64,000 nt of DNA, taken from the NCBI GenBank assembly GCA_037953625.1, contig CM075652.1, forward strand, positions 56,165,501 to 56,229,500. Reading direction: 5' to 3'. Below the pieces are notes generated by a model. It saw only the letters and a list, made by a program, of their open reading frames with translations, ran no database searches and had not been told where the DNA came from. The position numbers were made by a program, and so were the translations under genes. This document shows positions 22,736-34,444 of the stretch, one piece after another (within the stretch, counting starts at the first letter, position 1; the number at the start of each line of letters is the position of its first letter). This stretch comes from Crotalaria pallida. Lineage: Eukaryota > Streptophyta > Magnoliopsida > Fabales > Fabaceae.

Positions 22736-25625
22736 ATGCACAGTACATGAGGGAGTTCAAGGGGATTTCGCACCAAAATAAGCAATTTATTCATCCCAGT
22801 TGAAGTAAAATGATGGGATAAATAATGTTTGTGCGATTTTTAATTTTTAAAAAATAAAAAATTATTTATATTATAACATTGATCCCGGTTCCGTGTTTTT
22901 ATTATTTATCCCAGTTGAAGTAAAACAACGGAATAAATAAAGTTCGTGTGATTTTTAATTTTTAAAAAATAAAAAATTATATATGATATAACATTGATCC
23001 CAGTTCCGTGTTTTTTATAACCGGGATCAATAAATTCTTGGTATTTTTAACTATCATTTGTCTATTAATCCCAGTTCCGAAACGGAACCAGGATTAATAT
23101 CCGGCTACTTTTTTGCAATTATGTAGTAGTGTTAAAAGATAAACAAATAATTGTTTATCATTGAAATAGGGAACTCAAAAATTTCTTTTATAACGCAAGT
23201 TTATACAAAATGTTAGGGCCCTCAATTACAATATAAGTAGAATAACTAGAGTTCCCTTCTTTCGACTCTTTCGCTGTGCACTCTGATCTTCAAGCTCCTT
23301 GAATATGCACCTAAAATGTTAACCACTAAGGGTGAGACCTTTTCAAAACACAGTGAATTAAAAGATAGTAAGCAGTCTATAAGAAAAACTCAAGAATAAG
23401 AATCAAATCAAGCAATGAACTAACAAATACATCACATTCATTTAACAAAACAACATTCAATTATTTCCAGATTACAATCACTTATCTTTTCCCATTTTCT
23501 TTTCCATTTTCCATTTTCGTTTCCATTTTCATTTCCATTTCCAATTCCATTTCCATTTCCATTTCCTTTTGGTAGCACCACTAGGACTTGTATGCACCTG
23601 CTAGGTCATTTGGCACACCCATTAGGGACTTTGCCCCCATCAGGACTTTACACCCATTAGGCATCACCCGTTAGGACTATGCTTTTCCATTTATCCATTT
23701 ACTTAACTTCAATTCCAATTGATTTTATTCAGCAGTGAATTGATCCATTATTGGTTACAACGACGCCTAACGGGTCATTTGAACCTAATGGGTAATTTTG
23801 CCTGACAAGTCATTTAGCCCTAACAGGTCATTTGGAACACCTAGCAGGGCACCTAGTGTGCCGGAGTAATCAAAGATCAATTCCGATGCTAAAGGTCCCA
23901 TTTATTAATTAGTGTCACATTTATCATTTTCCAAACATATATAGCCATTTCATCAACTAGAAGTCCAACATCAAGTATAAATATCACATATTTTCAGATA
24001 AAGATACACATTTATAATTAAACATTTATAGCACACCAATTCGCAACTATACATTTAGCACTTAGTTACAAGTATACGTTTAGCACGTAGTTTGCATTCT
24101 CAATTCTCCGCAAGCATCCGCAAGCATCAACTAAGTCAATCGACATACTCAGGTATGTCTCAGTGTACCAAATCAGTCAACATACTCAGGTATGTCTTAG
24201 ATTGCCATAATATAAGTCAACTCCCTAGGGTTCTTCACTTCCTACTTTTATAACATACATAAAGAGGATTCATCATAAGCATTTCACTTTATATAAAATC
24301 AACCAATAAAACTCTATTCACCTCTAATCCAACTCTAAACAAGTACTATTTTGTCACCCACAACCCAGTTTAACTATTAATCCCAAATCCTATTATAAAC
24401 TCTAACTATCCCTAACTCAAAGTGTGGAAAAGTGTCTCCCCTTACCTTAGAGGAAGAGAGAGCTCGATTGAAGCTCCATGGACCAAGACTCTACCTCCGA
24501 TCTACTTGGATTCCAACTCCCTAGTCCAATCTCCACTTGTTTCTTGAGATTGGAAGGAGAGAGAAACGCCTTAGGAAAGAGAAAGAGAGAAAGCTTGAAG
24601 AGAGGGATGGAGAGAAACACCATGGAAAGGGAATGAAGGAGAACACATGAGGGAGGAGGTGGATCTTCATGGGAGGAGGGTTGGAGGTGAGGGTTTGTTG
24701 CTTGGTGGGTGTTGGGAGGTGATTTGGGGAAGAAGAGGGAGAAGAGGGTGCAGAGGGAATGAGAAAGGATGAGGCTGACGCTGAGATTTATGGAGCTGGT
24801 GCGTGGATTTAGCGCCAGCGCGCCTGGGCACAGGTTAATGCGAGCCTACGCGCGCACGCCCTGCATCTGATGCGAGCTGAATTTTTTTATGCGCGCCTGG
24901 TCGCAGGGGCTTCTGATCTGGTGCATTTGATGCACCCTGGTGCGCCAGGGCGCACCGGCTTGTGCCTGGGCGCACCGAACGCCCCGAATCGCCGATTTTC
25001 GCCCTTTTCGACCCGATTCCAAGGTTCCTAACCCTTCCTAAAACTAAAACAAACACCCAAAACATTAAATCACATTCCAAACATAAAGAAATCATAATTC
25101 CATAATATTAAACACATAAATCACAAACACCGAAAATCGAACGAACTAAAAACCGAATTTTAAACTTAACTCTTTTCTAACACTCGATCTAACCCGACCG
25201 ACTTAAGGCAACTCTCTAACCTCATAAATCTAAGGCTACTCACGCTCAAGGCATAACCGAAAAGGTCGGATGGAATCCAATTGCCTCACAAAACCTATTA
25301 CTTTTCCGAAGCTCCGTTGAAACACAATTTCGAAAGAATTCATCGAGCACTAATACTATGGTCTACACTTACACTCGAAATCAAATCTTAAGATTTTCTA
25401 CCTAATCACTCCCTCAAGGTTAAGGCACTAAGAACGCCTATTCGGACTCTGGAAAACCCTGGTACTCAAACCTACACCACTTCAAAGCACTCTAAGTCTA
25501 ATTCACATACACCTTACGCCTATTCACCGACTCCAAATACCTTTCTCTACCCCAAACCTTATACTACGATCACATATATATAAACATACACATAAACACA
25601 AGAAAACAATTATACTACTTATACA

Positions 25626-25636
25626 TATGAACACAA

Positions 25637-25671
<35 letters not shown>

Positions 25672-25800
25672 CTCAACTTAAACATATATATACACACAGA
25701 CAAATACTAATGCATACATACATATATATATGCACAAGAGTATAATTACAAATACTAATACATACATATGTGTGTATATATATATATACACATACGCTAG
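25626..25800 (+). repeat. (AC)n/(TA)n microsatellite belt in the L2 LTR
   Basis: Alternating CA and TA dinucleotide runs near the LTR end. The homologous belt in the sister LTR is at about 15870-16020, with different run lengths. Confidence 0.8.
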
Positions 25801-26785
25801 GAAAATGATTACAAACACTTATACATATACATATTTTAGCTCAACATAACTATACACATATATGTATTTACTAAGAAAATAGTTGTAAATCATTTTTCAT
25901 ATTTTGCCTTCATATAATTAAAACATACATAACTATAATTTTTAGATTAATAAAAATCGGATCGTTACAGCATCACAACAACCACATAGCATCAAATCAT
26001 ATTTTTTGAGCAAATTGTTGGTTTAATATATTTTTTGTTTCCCAATTTGAACGATTTTAAAAAAATATAATTCTTCTAATTTTTTTAAATAAATTTAGTA
26101 ACTTAAATTTTAATATTTAGTAGCTTTAATTCCTATATTCAAATTGAGACTCATAGTGACATCATGATTAATAAGGGTGGAACATGTGTCACAATCGTAT
26201 AAGCCAACATGTAATTTTCTATTCATTTTAAAATGTAAAATATTATAAAATTATAAAAATTAGGAAAAAAATTAAAAAATGAGACTACATAATTTTTTAA
26301 ATGGATTTTTTTATATTTTTTCAATCTTTCTAAACTTTTACTATTTTTAAATTTCAAATTAGTAAATGTAATTTTTTTATTTTTTATTTTATATTTAAAA
26401 TTAAAAAAAATCCACATTGGCATTTGTGATCACAATTTGTGTCTCATTGTCAGCCACATCATCACCGCTAATCTCGATATTGACGAATGGACGACTAAAG
26501 TTACCATATTTAAAAATTTGAGAAACTAAATTTGAAAATCAAAAACTATAAAAAATAAATTAGTCAAATCAGTAAAATTAGAGGATCAAAATAATATTTA
26601 AGCTTAAATTGTTCCATTGATTCTCAAAATAATTACTAGTTAATTAATCATAAAAAATAATACCCTTAAATAAGTTAAATGACAACCATATAATCTAAGA
26701 ATTTATTTACTGGTCATAAATACTTATAGCCTCAGTCTAGAAAAAAAAAACTTCTTGCTCGAGCCATATCAAAAAAGTCTGAATA

Positions 26786-26999
26786 ACCAACGGGGTTTGG
26801 TTCAATTGGTGGAAGACCCCAACTGAAATCTTGGAAATGGACATGGGTGCTAGTAGCCCTGTGTTCGATTCCCACTAAAAACATTTCGCTGGGAGAGCCA
26901 GTCACACAGTTCAATCCGGATTAGTCTCAAGGGCTCCCTAATATTAAGGGTGTTTTTGGGGATACCGATGAATCTGCAAGGAATACTGACAAAAAAAAG
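26786..26999 (+). mobile_element. tRNA-derived SINE
   Basis: A 214-bp element with an A-box-like TGGTTCAATTGGTGG, a B-box GTTCGATTCC, an A-rich tail (AAAAAAAA) and an exact 10-bp target duplication AGTCTGAATA at 26776-26785 and 27000-27009. These are the hallmarks of a pol-III SINE moved by LINE machinery. Confidence 0.85.
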
Positions 27000-27174
27000 A
27001 GTCTGAATATAATTCGAGACAAAAATTATAATATACTTAAACTCAATAATGAGCCTCTTTTTTAATTAAATCAACCTTGATATTATATGATATAAAGGGC
27101 TTGGCATGGTCTAAGGCGAATTCAGCCCTTAATAAATTAGACGAAGATCTATTTCGATAGAATTTTAAGAATGC

Positions 27175-27686
27175 TTAATTATGTCACAAGTCCCTGAAGT
27201 TTGAGGTACTTTTACTAGATATCTTTATTCTTATTTTTTCAATGTCTGACTCCCCGAAGTTACTTCTGGGTTTATCATATACCCCTACTATCAATTCTGG
27301 TCAATTTTGCTGACAAGTAACATCGAAATCCTAATCAGACGCAGGAGGTTAGACACGTGGTGCCCCATGGGCGAAGATCCTTTTTTTTATTTAAATTAAA
27401 AACCTAAAAAAACTTAATATTTTTATATTTTTAGTTAAATAAAAAAAGAAAAAATGATCGAGGAAATAGGTCATTTTCGTCTAAGTGACATCACGCGGCA
27501 CCACATGACAAACCTCCAATGCCTGACCAGGATTCCGATATTACATGTCAGCAAAATTGGCTAGAATTGATAGTAGATGTATATGACAAACCCAGAAGTA
27601 ACTTTGGGGAGTCAGACATCGAAAAAAAAAGAATAAGAGTATCTGACAAAAATACCTCAAACTTCAGAAACTTGTGACATAATTAA
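27175..27686. mobile_element. Foldback element with ~150-bp inverted arms
   Basis: The left arm (27175-about 27325) begins TTAATTATGTCACAAG and is repeated inverted in the right arm (about 27540-27686), including 'GAAGTTACTTCTGGGTTT' and 'GTCAGCAAAATTG'. The central 210 bp is unrelated. The transcript would form a long hairpin. Confidence 0.75.
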
Positions 27687-27689
27687 ACC

Positions 27690-28545
27690 TTTTAATAACA
27701 TAAAGCCGAATATTTATCCAACAAGCACAAGTCGGCCAAGTTATTTTGCAGGCTCTAAGAAAATTTGGATTCTAAATAGAACAAGATCAAAAGCCAATGT
27801 TTAATTTATGCATAGAAACAACTACTTGAACGGACAAAAAATATTTAGAAATTTACAAGCCTACAAACTTACACATAAGATTATGATATTTGTTATTTTC
27901 AAGTTAAAAAAATTAAATAAAAAAACTTAAATGACAAATGTCAATATCTTAATGTGTAAGCTTATGAGTATGTCTCTTTATGTATGTCTCTCAATCATTA
28001 CTCACAAAAAATAATATCACAACAAAAAAGATTTAAAGACCTAAAAAATAACCTACAAAATACAAATTAACCTACACCATAAAAAGAGTAACATGTGTCA
28101 CTAGCTTACTATTGATTGATTAACAAGTGACACATGTCACATTCTTATGTTACAAGTCCACTTGTAGACAGTTGACAGCAAACTCATTTTATAGTCTCTA
28201 TGTCATCACTCAAGCAATAAGACAAAATTATGGCGGGAGAAAACCGTAGGAAGCATGAATTTTGTTGAACCAACGCAAATACGCAATGGACATGTAAGAG
28301 AACATTTTTTTTTTTTTTCACTTTGACTAAAAAAAAATGACCAAACTCACATGGGCTACATGAGTTTGATGATGAGGTGGGACAAAGTCCATTGTATTTT
28401 GGTACAAAATTATCGGTTCTTGAATTATCAAATTCGAAATTAAATCAGAAAAATTATTTAAATTTACATGCCAATAAAAATAAATTTTCTTTAAAACAAA
28501 ATCATTTTTAAATCATTTTATATTTTTTTATGTCTGTACTTTTTG
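27690..28545. other. Intergenic sequence without a recognised gene
   Basis: AT-rich, with one short inverted pair near 28088-28146 (AACATGTGTCAC / GTGACACATGT). It includes the last blocks of the duplicated segment. I see no coding signal. Confidence 0.5.
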
Positions 28546-28549
28546 GCCA

Positions 28550-28690
28550 GTGCCACAGGTGTTTCCAAGAGCATCTTTAATACCAAGGAACCCTTGAAAC
28601 TAATCTTGCACGAGGTCGCGTTCCTATACGGCTATACCTCTCCCAGCGGGATATGTTAACCGAAAATCGAACTTGATACTTCTTAGTCTC
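28550..28690 (-). mobile_element. Degenerate SINE related to the 26.8- and 30.7-kb copies
   Basis: It shares CCAAGAGCA, 'CCCTTGA.ACTAATC', CTCCCAGCG and 'AATCGAAC' in order with the minus-strand SINE at 30640-30829, but is strongly diverged. No target duplication is visible. Confidence 0.45.
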
Positions 28691-28695
28691 AGGCT

Positions 28696-29293
28696 AGGGG
28701 TGTTTAGATCAAAATCGATCCAAAATAAAATCACAAAATCGATCAAAAAAATCGAAAACCATAAAAAAATCGAATTTATTTGAATGTTTTTGGATTGATT
28801 ATTGAGAAACTGATTGGTTTTTGGTTTTTGTTCTAAAAATCGATTCGAACCGAATTGGACCCCTAATTATAAATATATACACAAAAATACACTGGTTTGC
28901 CGAATTGGACTGCTAATTATAAATATATACACAAAAATACACTTGTTTAGGGTTAATACTTACACACACATGACACATATGTACAATGTTATATGAGTTT
29001 GTGCTAATTAGAAATGCCAACAACAAAGATAATTGCTTTCATGTATATATGTTTATGACTTGTCGCAAAAGATATATGTTTATGACAAAATAATTAATTT
29101 TTATAAAAATTATATAAAAATTTCAACTAAATTAAAACTGGGTCGAACCAAACCGAAACCGCATGTTTTATTTTGGATTGGACTGGAATGGATTTGATTG
29201 TGTGATTGGATCGAACCGAACCACATGTATATTTATGATCGAAACGGATGACTTTTTGCCTCAAAACCGAATCGAACCGGACCGCGAACACCC
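28696..29293. mobile_element. hAT-like non-autonomous element rich in AACCGAACCG
   Basis: Termini GGGGTGTTTAGATC and GCGAACACCC are inverted, and both subterminal regions are full of ATCGAAC/GAACCG motifs common in plant non-autonomous hAT elements. A 51-bp tandem duplication (about 28850-28900 and 28901-28950) lies inside. I see no clear 8-bp target duplication, so the class is tentative. Confidence 0.4.
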
Positions 29294-29979
29294 ATATTTC
29301 AGACTCCATTCCCAAATTCTCAAATTGACAGGATCCCACAACTAACTTAAGTCAACCCTCGCTGATTCTAAATTATTTTATGTTGTAGTAGAATAATATA
29401 CTACTCAAAACTTTGAACTGATATTTAAAATTGGAAAAGGATTTATTTCACAATATATATTACCCTTAACCGTAGATTAATGTCGAAAAATAATGTTTTT
29501 CAGAAAAATTGCAGTTGAGCTTGTAACATTATTACTAAAGCATGCACTGAATTGAAAATATTTTAAATGGCTTTAAAATATATGGAGTTGAGAGCATAGC
29601 TCACAAAGTACAAATCGACAATTTTGTGAAGCAGTTATAGACTTAAAAATCGAAATAAAGCAAATTTATACTTCTTCTAACTGAAAATAATATTTTAAAA
29701 ACAATTGATTTTTTTTTTTAATACAATTGAAATTTCAGTATCGTGCTTTGATCAAACAAAGTAACATATAAAATTATGTGATTATAGTAATTGAGATTGA
29801 GGAAAATTCACAATGTTACGCCCACTATATTTGGAAGGATTTTACTATATACATTAAGCAATGTATAAGAAAGTCAAAAGTGTAAAGTTAATCTTGGAAC
29901 ACAAAAGAAATTGACTCTTAAATATTAATTAAATACACAATTTTTTAGGTTAACTTTCTATTTTAAGTTGCTTATATAT
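29294..29979. other. AT-rich intergenic sequence, nothing recognised
   Basis: No open frame of note, no repeat structure and no RNA gene seen. Confidence 0.5.
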
Positions 29980-29981
29980 TA

Positions 29982-30265
29982 CTCTCTCCGTTCCTATTTA
30001 TCTGTCATATTTCAAACAAAACACGTCCATTAAGAAATCCAATCATTACTCAAATTTCAATGCATTAATTATGTTTTTTCCTACTATACCCTTTCTCTCT
30101 CTATAATCATTAATTTTTCTCCACTACTTACATAAACCAAGACATATTAAATAGGGGCAAACATGGAAAATAGCATTTATTACACTCTTGAAATCCTCAA
30201 TACGACAGATAAAAAGAAACAAAAAATCTCTTCAAAAAACGACAGATAAAAAGGAACGGAGGGAG
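29982..30265. mobile_element. Stowaway (mariner-type) MITE
   Basis: A 284-bp element with terminal inverted repeats CTCTCTCCGTTCC.../...GGAACGGAGGGAG, extending inwards through ATTTATCTGTC/GACAGATAAA, flanked by TA on both sides (29980-29981, 30266-30267). No coding capacity. Confidence 0.85.
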
Positions 30266-30639
30266 TACCCTCAAGGCAATAACTAGCAAAATCATTAATA
30301 ATTATGTACTAAATTTATTTATGAATACATACCAAACTTTTTTATTATAGAATAAATGCATTAAATGTTTTTGGCTTTTTAATTGCTTGGTCTTTGATCA
30401 TTTATTCATTCACATAGTTGGGTAATTAATTTCTTAAAGTACTAGGTACTTTGGGGTTCATAAGGAATGATCCTCCCAATTATTTGACTAAATAGTGACA
30501 GATCAGTAACTATTTGTGCTAGCCTCCATTAGTTTTAGCTTTTTAATTTATTTATTATGTATTAAATGCATTAATGAATTTAATTATATATTTCAATTTT
30601 ATATTTTATTGCTCTTTTATTCTTTAATTTTTGTCTTTT

Positions 30640-30829
30640 TTTTGTCCGTATTCCTTGCGGAACCATTGATATCCCCAAGAGCACCCTAAATACCAGGGAG
30701 CCCTTGAGACTAATCCGGAGCGAGCTGCGTGGCTGGCTCTCCCAGCGAGATGTTTTTAGTGGGAATCGAACCCGTGGCTACTAGCACCCGTGTCTCATTC
30801 CCAAGATTTCAGCCAAGCCTCGTTGGTAA
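30640..30829 (-). mobile_element. tRNA-derived SINE
   Basis: Inverted relative of the SINE at 26786. In minus orientation it has the B-box-like GTTCGATTCCCACT and the same GGGAGAGCCAG and AAGGGCTCCCTGG segments. It is flanked by an exact 16-bp target duplication TTAATTTTTGTCTTTT at 30624-30639 and 30830-30845. Confidence 0.85.
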
Positions 30830-30937
30830 TTAATTTTTGTCTTTTCAAACATTTTAATATTTCATAACTTTTACTCATTTTATTCCTTAACTTTTGGTAT
30901 TTTACCCTTTTTTTTTCCTTGCATAACTTTTGTCTTT

Positions 30938-31312
30938 TTACAATTTCAATGCATAATCATATTTTTCTCTTCCAATTTTAACCTTTCATTCAATTATTTC
31001 TCTTACTCCTCATTAATTCTACTTTTGTTCCCTCTCATCTCTAAACCACTATACATTAATTAGCAGACATACTTTCGAATAAAAATTAAATATTATTATA
31101 ATTTTCGATAAAAATTAAATATGGACATTTTAAACAAAACATATAGTATAAAACTTACAATAATTAACACTTTCTTAATATAAATGCATTATCCTTAAAA
31201 GTTACTAAAATTTCAGGAATGGATGAAGTGCTTTTTTACAATTTCAGGGCATAATCATGTTTTTTTTTTCCAATTTTAATCATTCATTTAATCATTTCTT
31301 TTACCCTTTATT
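30938..31312 (+). repeat. ~75-bp direct repeat in AT-rich DNA
   Basis: 30938-31015 and 31237-31312 share TTTTACAATTTCA, GCATAATCAT and CCAATTTTAA in order with several substitutions. The function is unknown. Confidence 0.6.
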
Positions 31313-32274
31313 ACTTGTTAACGACGAGTGCCCTAAGAACACTCGTTAAGCAATCGATAAAAAGCAATATTTCATTGAAAACCTACACATAAAATTTATC
31401 AATTTATTAAATATAACACTTCTCAACAACATTTTACTTCTTTTAGTATCTTAAGAGCGCTCTTATGGCACTCATTTGTATTTTCCAAACTTTTATCCTC
31501 TCTTATTCCTAAACTAGCATTTCCTATATTAAGTACTTCCTCCATCTCATAAGTTATGTTTATTTAGATTTTTATTTTGTCTAATAAGTTATGTTCTTTT
31601 AAAAACTCAGTACTCATTTATACTTCATTTTTCAGGTATACCCTTATTTATTACATTCTCTATTTTATCACCTATTTCTTCATTTCTCTTCAATATAATC
31701 TCCATATATTTATTATAACTCTCTCCTATTATTAAACAGGATAATTTAGTGAAAATATATCAATTTTTTACATCATTTACTCATTTCTTAATTTATGTGA
31801 AAAAAATTAAAAAAACTTAACTTAAGAGAGAAAGAAAATAATTACCTATACTACAATTTTCAGTAAAAATTGAATTGGGTCATTTTGATTTTAGAATCCA
31901 CATCCTTTCATCTTACATTCTATTGTTAATATTTTGTTGGAGCCTTCTATCATAAGCTTACCGACGATAACTTTTATATTAAAGTTATGCAATAAATTAA
32001 GATACCTAAGTATTAACAAATATTTTTTTACACACATTTAACAATTAAGTACTATAGTTTAAAATTATTAAGAAATATATATTTTTTAATATTTTTGAAA
32101 GACAAAAAAAATATGTATTTAAGATAAATTTTCAATTTTAATAATTTTAATAAATACCTTTAAAACATGTTAATAACACCTGTAAAAAACATACCAATTT
32201 TAGCTCATTATCTCAAGTTCATAGAACTAAAATAATTTATTTGACCAGGATAAAATAATGAAAAGATCAATAAC
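31313..32274. other. AT-rich intergenic sequence with MITE-like remnants
   Basis: 'TACTTCCTCCATCTCATAAG' at about 31534 looks like a Stowaway-type end, but I find no matching second terminus. No gene seen. Confidence 0.4.
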
Positions 32275-33890
32275 AACAATTTTATTTGACCAACAAAGGA
32301 TAGAGTGCCCCATCCCATTACCTTTGTCTTTCAGCAGCCACATAGCATCAAATCATATCTCATATTTATTTTGAGCAAATTGTTGGTTTAAATATATTTT
32401 TAGTTTTACAATTTGATGGATTTGAATAATTTAATCATTCAATTTTATTTTATTTTATTTTATTATTTTTTTTTTATAAATCTAGTCACTTAAATTTTTG
32501 TAGTTGGGTTCCTATATTTAAATTGAGATTAGCAGCGCTATGGTGTATGGTGATCAAGGATGGGACACGTATCATAATCACATGAGACTATATGTAATTT
32601 TTTATTCATTTTAAAATATAAAATATTGAAATATTATTAAATGATAAAAATAAGGAAAAAATAAATTTAAAAAATGAAACTACATGATTTTTGACTGGAT
32701 TTCTTTATATATTTTTTTTTTCAATCTTTCTAACTTTTTATTATATTTTTATATGTAAAATAAATAAATATTTTATAAATATTTTATATTTAAAAATAAA
32801 TAGAAAAATCTACGTACGCCAAAACTTATGGTCAATAAAATTATAAAATTATATTAGTCAAATCAATAAAATTAGAAGACCAAAACTTATTTAAGCTTAA
32901 GTTATTCTATTAATCATTAAAAATGGCATTAAATAAGTTATGAAATATTAAAATGACCGCCATACAATCTAATAAGAATTTATTTAGTAGTCATAATAAT
33001 ATCCGAAAAACTTAAATTTACATAATCATAAATATCTATAATCAAATTCTTAAAAAAAGAACTTTCTTACTCGAGTCACTTTTTTAATTTGTTCTAAATT
33101 ATTTAGTAGCATTTTTTTTTATTTTGTTGGCTCTAAGAAAATGTGGATTATAAATAATATTTCTTCTGTTTCATTTTATTTATCACTTTAGCCTCGTTCC
33201 AAATTATTTGTCATTTTAGGATTTTGAAAATGTATTAATTGATTTTTTCTAACTTTAACTTTGCATTTAATATTTTAAAATATGTGAAATGATTAATAAT
33301 TAATGTACTGTGAAAATATTGTAATAAATTTATCTAACAATTCTTTTAAAAATTAAAACATTAAATAAATTTTTAATTTATGTTAAATTTCTAAAACGAC
33401 AATTAAATTGGAAGGAAATAAGTACTCCTATTATACAAGGGAAAAAAACCAATGTTCAATTTAAGCAAGAAACAATTACTTGAAGGATAACCACAATTAT
33501 CACAAAGGGGATTAATTCTCTTCTCCCGAGGAACCTAAGAAAAAATAAATAAATAAATAAATAAATAAAAGATGACAGCAACGTAGTTCTTAATTATAAG
33601 ATTTTTTGACATTAGTTTCTATTTATAAGACTTCATACCAATTTTCAATGATTACTAATTATTTTTTTTAGAAACATGTTTATTTATTCAACATTTTTTA
33701 ATGGACATGATTTTGAAAATACACATCAAAAGTTCATATTTTCAATACAATTAATTAAATTAATCAAATATTTTAACGGACGTGAAATCTCCGAAGGATC
33801 TTATAACTAGTGACGGAGAGTACTAAATAAGACAAAATTATGGCGGCAGAAAACCGCATGGAAAACATGAAATTTGTTGACAGCAGAGAC
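32275..33890 (+). repeat. Diverged intergenic duplication, copy 2 (upstream of receptor kinase gene)
   Basis: Counterpart of 25970-28300. Insertions relative to copy 1 at about 33160-33425 and 33570-33825 are themselves MITE-like. It ends with 'ATAAGACAAAATTATGGCGGCAGAAAACCG', about 600 bp before the ALE2-like start codon. Confidence 0.65.
33160..33425. mobile_element. MITE-like insertion
   Basis: Sequence between TAAATAA and TATTATACAAGG is absent from the paralogous copy at 27775-27790, so it is an insertion. Ends CTTCTGTTTCATTTTA and GGAAGGAAATAAGTAC are only loosely inverted, so the family is uncertain. Confidence 0.35.
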
Positions 33891-34360
33891 AGACAGTTTC
33901 GTTGAACTTGAAAGTTGAAACAACGACCCGAAACGGCTTCCATATTTGTCGTTTTGCAAAACCGCTACCCCTTCTACGTGACGCGCCCCACCACACAGCG
34001 TGGCACTTGATCTTTTCTTTCATTTTCAGTCCCACTTCTTAGTCATCACTTTCATTAGTTTCATACTTTGATTCAACCCAAAATCAAAACCAAACTTCGT
34101 GTCATCACACTAACACCAACACCAACACCAACACCTCCAACACAACACCACACCACACCAATAAACTTAACTCACTTCCTCAGTGTCTGTTTCTCTGTTT
34201 GTTTGTTTGTTACTGTAATTTCACATTTCACATACAAAGTATATAGGGATGCTAATGCATCATCATAATCGGTTATTATGTATGCTAAAGTCATCTTATT
34301 TTCTTCCGCATTTCAGGGATCTAGAACCCTCCTCTTGCTGCTGCCCCACCTCCATTCTCC

Positions 34361-34367
34361 TATAAAC
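34361..34367 (+). promoter_or_regulatory. Possible TATA box of the ALE2-like gene
   Basis: TATAAAC within a CT-rich stretch, 78 bp before the start codon. A start site about 30 bp downstream would give a 5' UTR of about 50 nt. A longer leader starting further up is equally possible. Confidence 0.35.
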
Positions 34368-34444
34368 CTCTTCCCCCTCCTTCTCATTTTTCTCACACTT
34401 CTCTTTCATAGGGTTTCTCAAAGTTACAGAGAGAAAAAAGAAAA

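Larger units (their letters stand above)
19381..23131. mobile_element. Non-autonomous CACTA (En/Spm-type) transposon
   Basis: It begins CACTACAACA and ends TATGTAGTAGTG, so the termini form CACTAC inverted repeats, and it is flanked by the 3-bp duplication TTA that CACTA elements make. Both subterminal regions carry many copies, in both orientations, of a TGATCCCGGTTCCG-like motif, as expected for transposase-binding repeats. At 3751 bp with no long transposase frame it must be mobilised in trans. The interior has unrecognised AT-rich sequence with possible exon-like stretches and a GC-rich end. The uninterrupted sister LTR of L2 gives the empty site. Confidence 0.85.
13377..25969 (-). mobile_element. 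LARD-type LTR retrotransposon L2 with a nested CACTA element
   Basis: Direct LTRs at 13377-16190 and 19358-25969 both start TGTAACACCCCGG and end GATCGTTACA in plus orientation. The right one is split by a CACTA transposon. A purine-rich tract beside the left LTR (minus strand GGGGACGAAATTCC...GGAGGAGAAT) and a degenerate primer site beside the right LTR show minus orientation. The flanks are ACATC and GCATC, a 5-bp target duplication with one mismatch. The 3.2-kb interior has no gag-pol frame, so it is a non-autonomous derivative; the purine-tract context is like Ty3/gypsy chromoviruses. Confidence 0.75.
19358..25969 (-). repeat. 5' LTR of L2, split by the CACTA insertion
   Basis: The first 23 bp (19358-19380) match the left LTR start; the match resumes at 23132 (TTAAAAGATAAAC) after the inserted element and continues to GTTACA at 25969. 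Without the insertion it is about 2.86 kb, close to the left LTR. Confidence 0.8.
25970..28300 (+). repeat. Diverged intergenic duplication, copy 1
   Basis: Several blocks recur in the same order in 32275-33890: the 'CACATAGCATCAAATCAT...GAGCAAATTGTTGGTTT' block, the 'TTCAAATTGAGA...CATGTAATTTT' block, a 'GCTCTAAGAAAAT.TGGATT.TAAAT' block (27753), and 'ATAAGACAAAATTATGGCGG.AGAAAACCG' (28220). A SINE and a foldback element interrupt this copy. It contains no gene; the last block corresponds to sequence just upstream of the receptor-kinase gene. Confidence 0.65.

Noticed and set aside
22226..22750. 174-codon open frame in the CACTA element and two on the other strand
   Set aside because: Arg/Gly-rich or Ser/Pro-rich translations with no family features; kept only as a GC-rich block of unknown role.
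26786..26870. A tRNA gene suggested by the A- and B-box-like motifs
   Set aside because: The sequence does not fold as a cloverleaf, has a long non-tRNA body and A-rich tail, and is bounded by a target duplication; it is a SINE.
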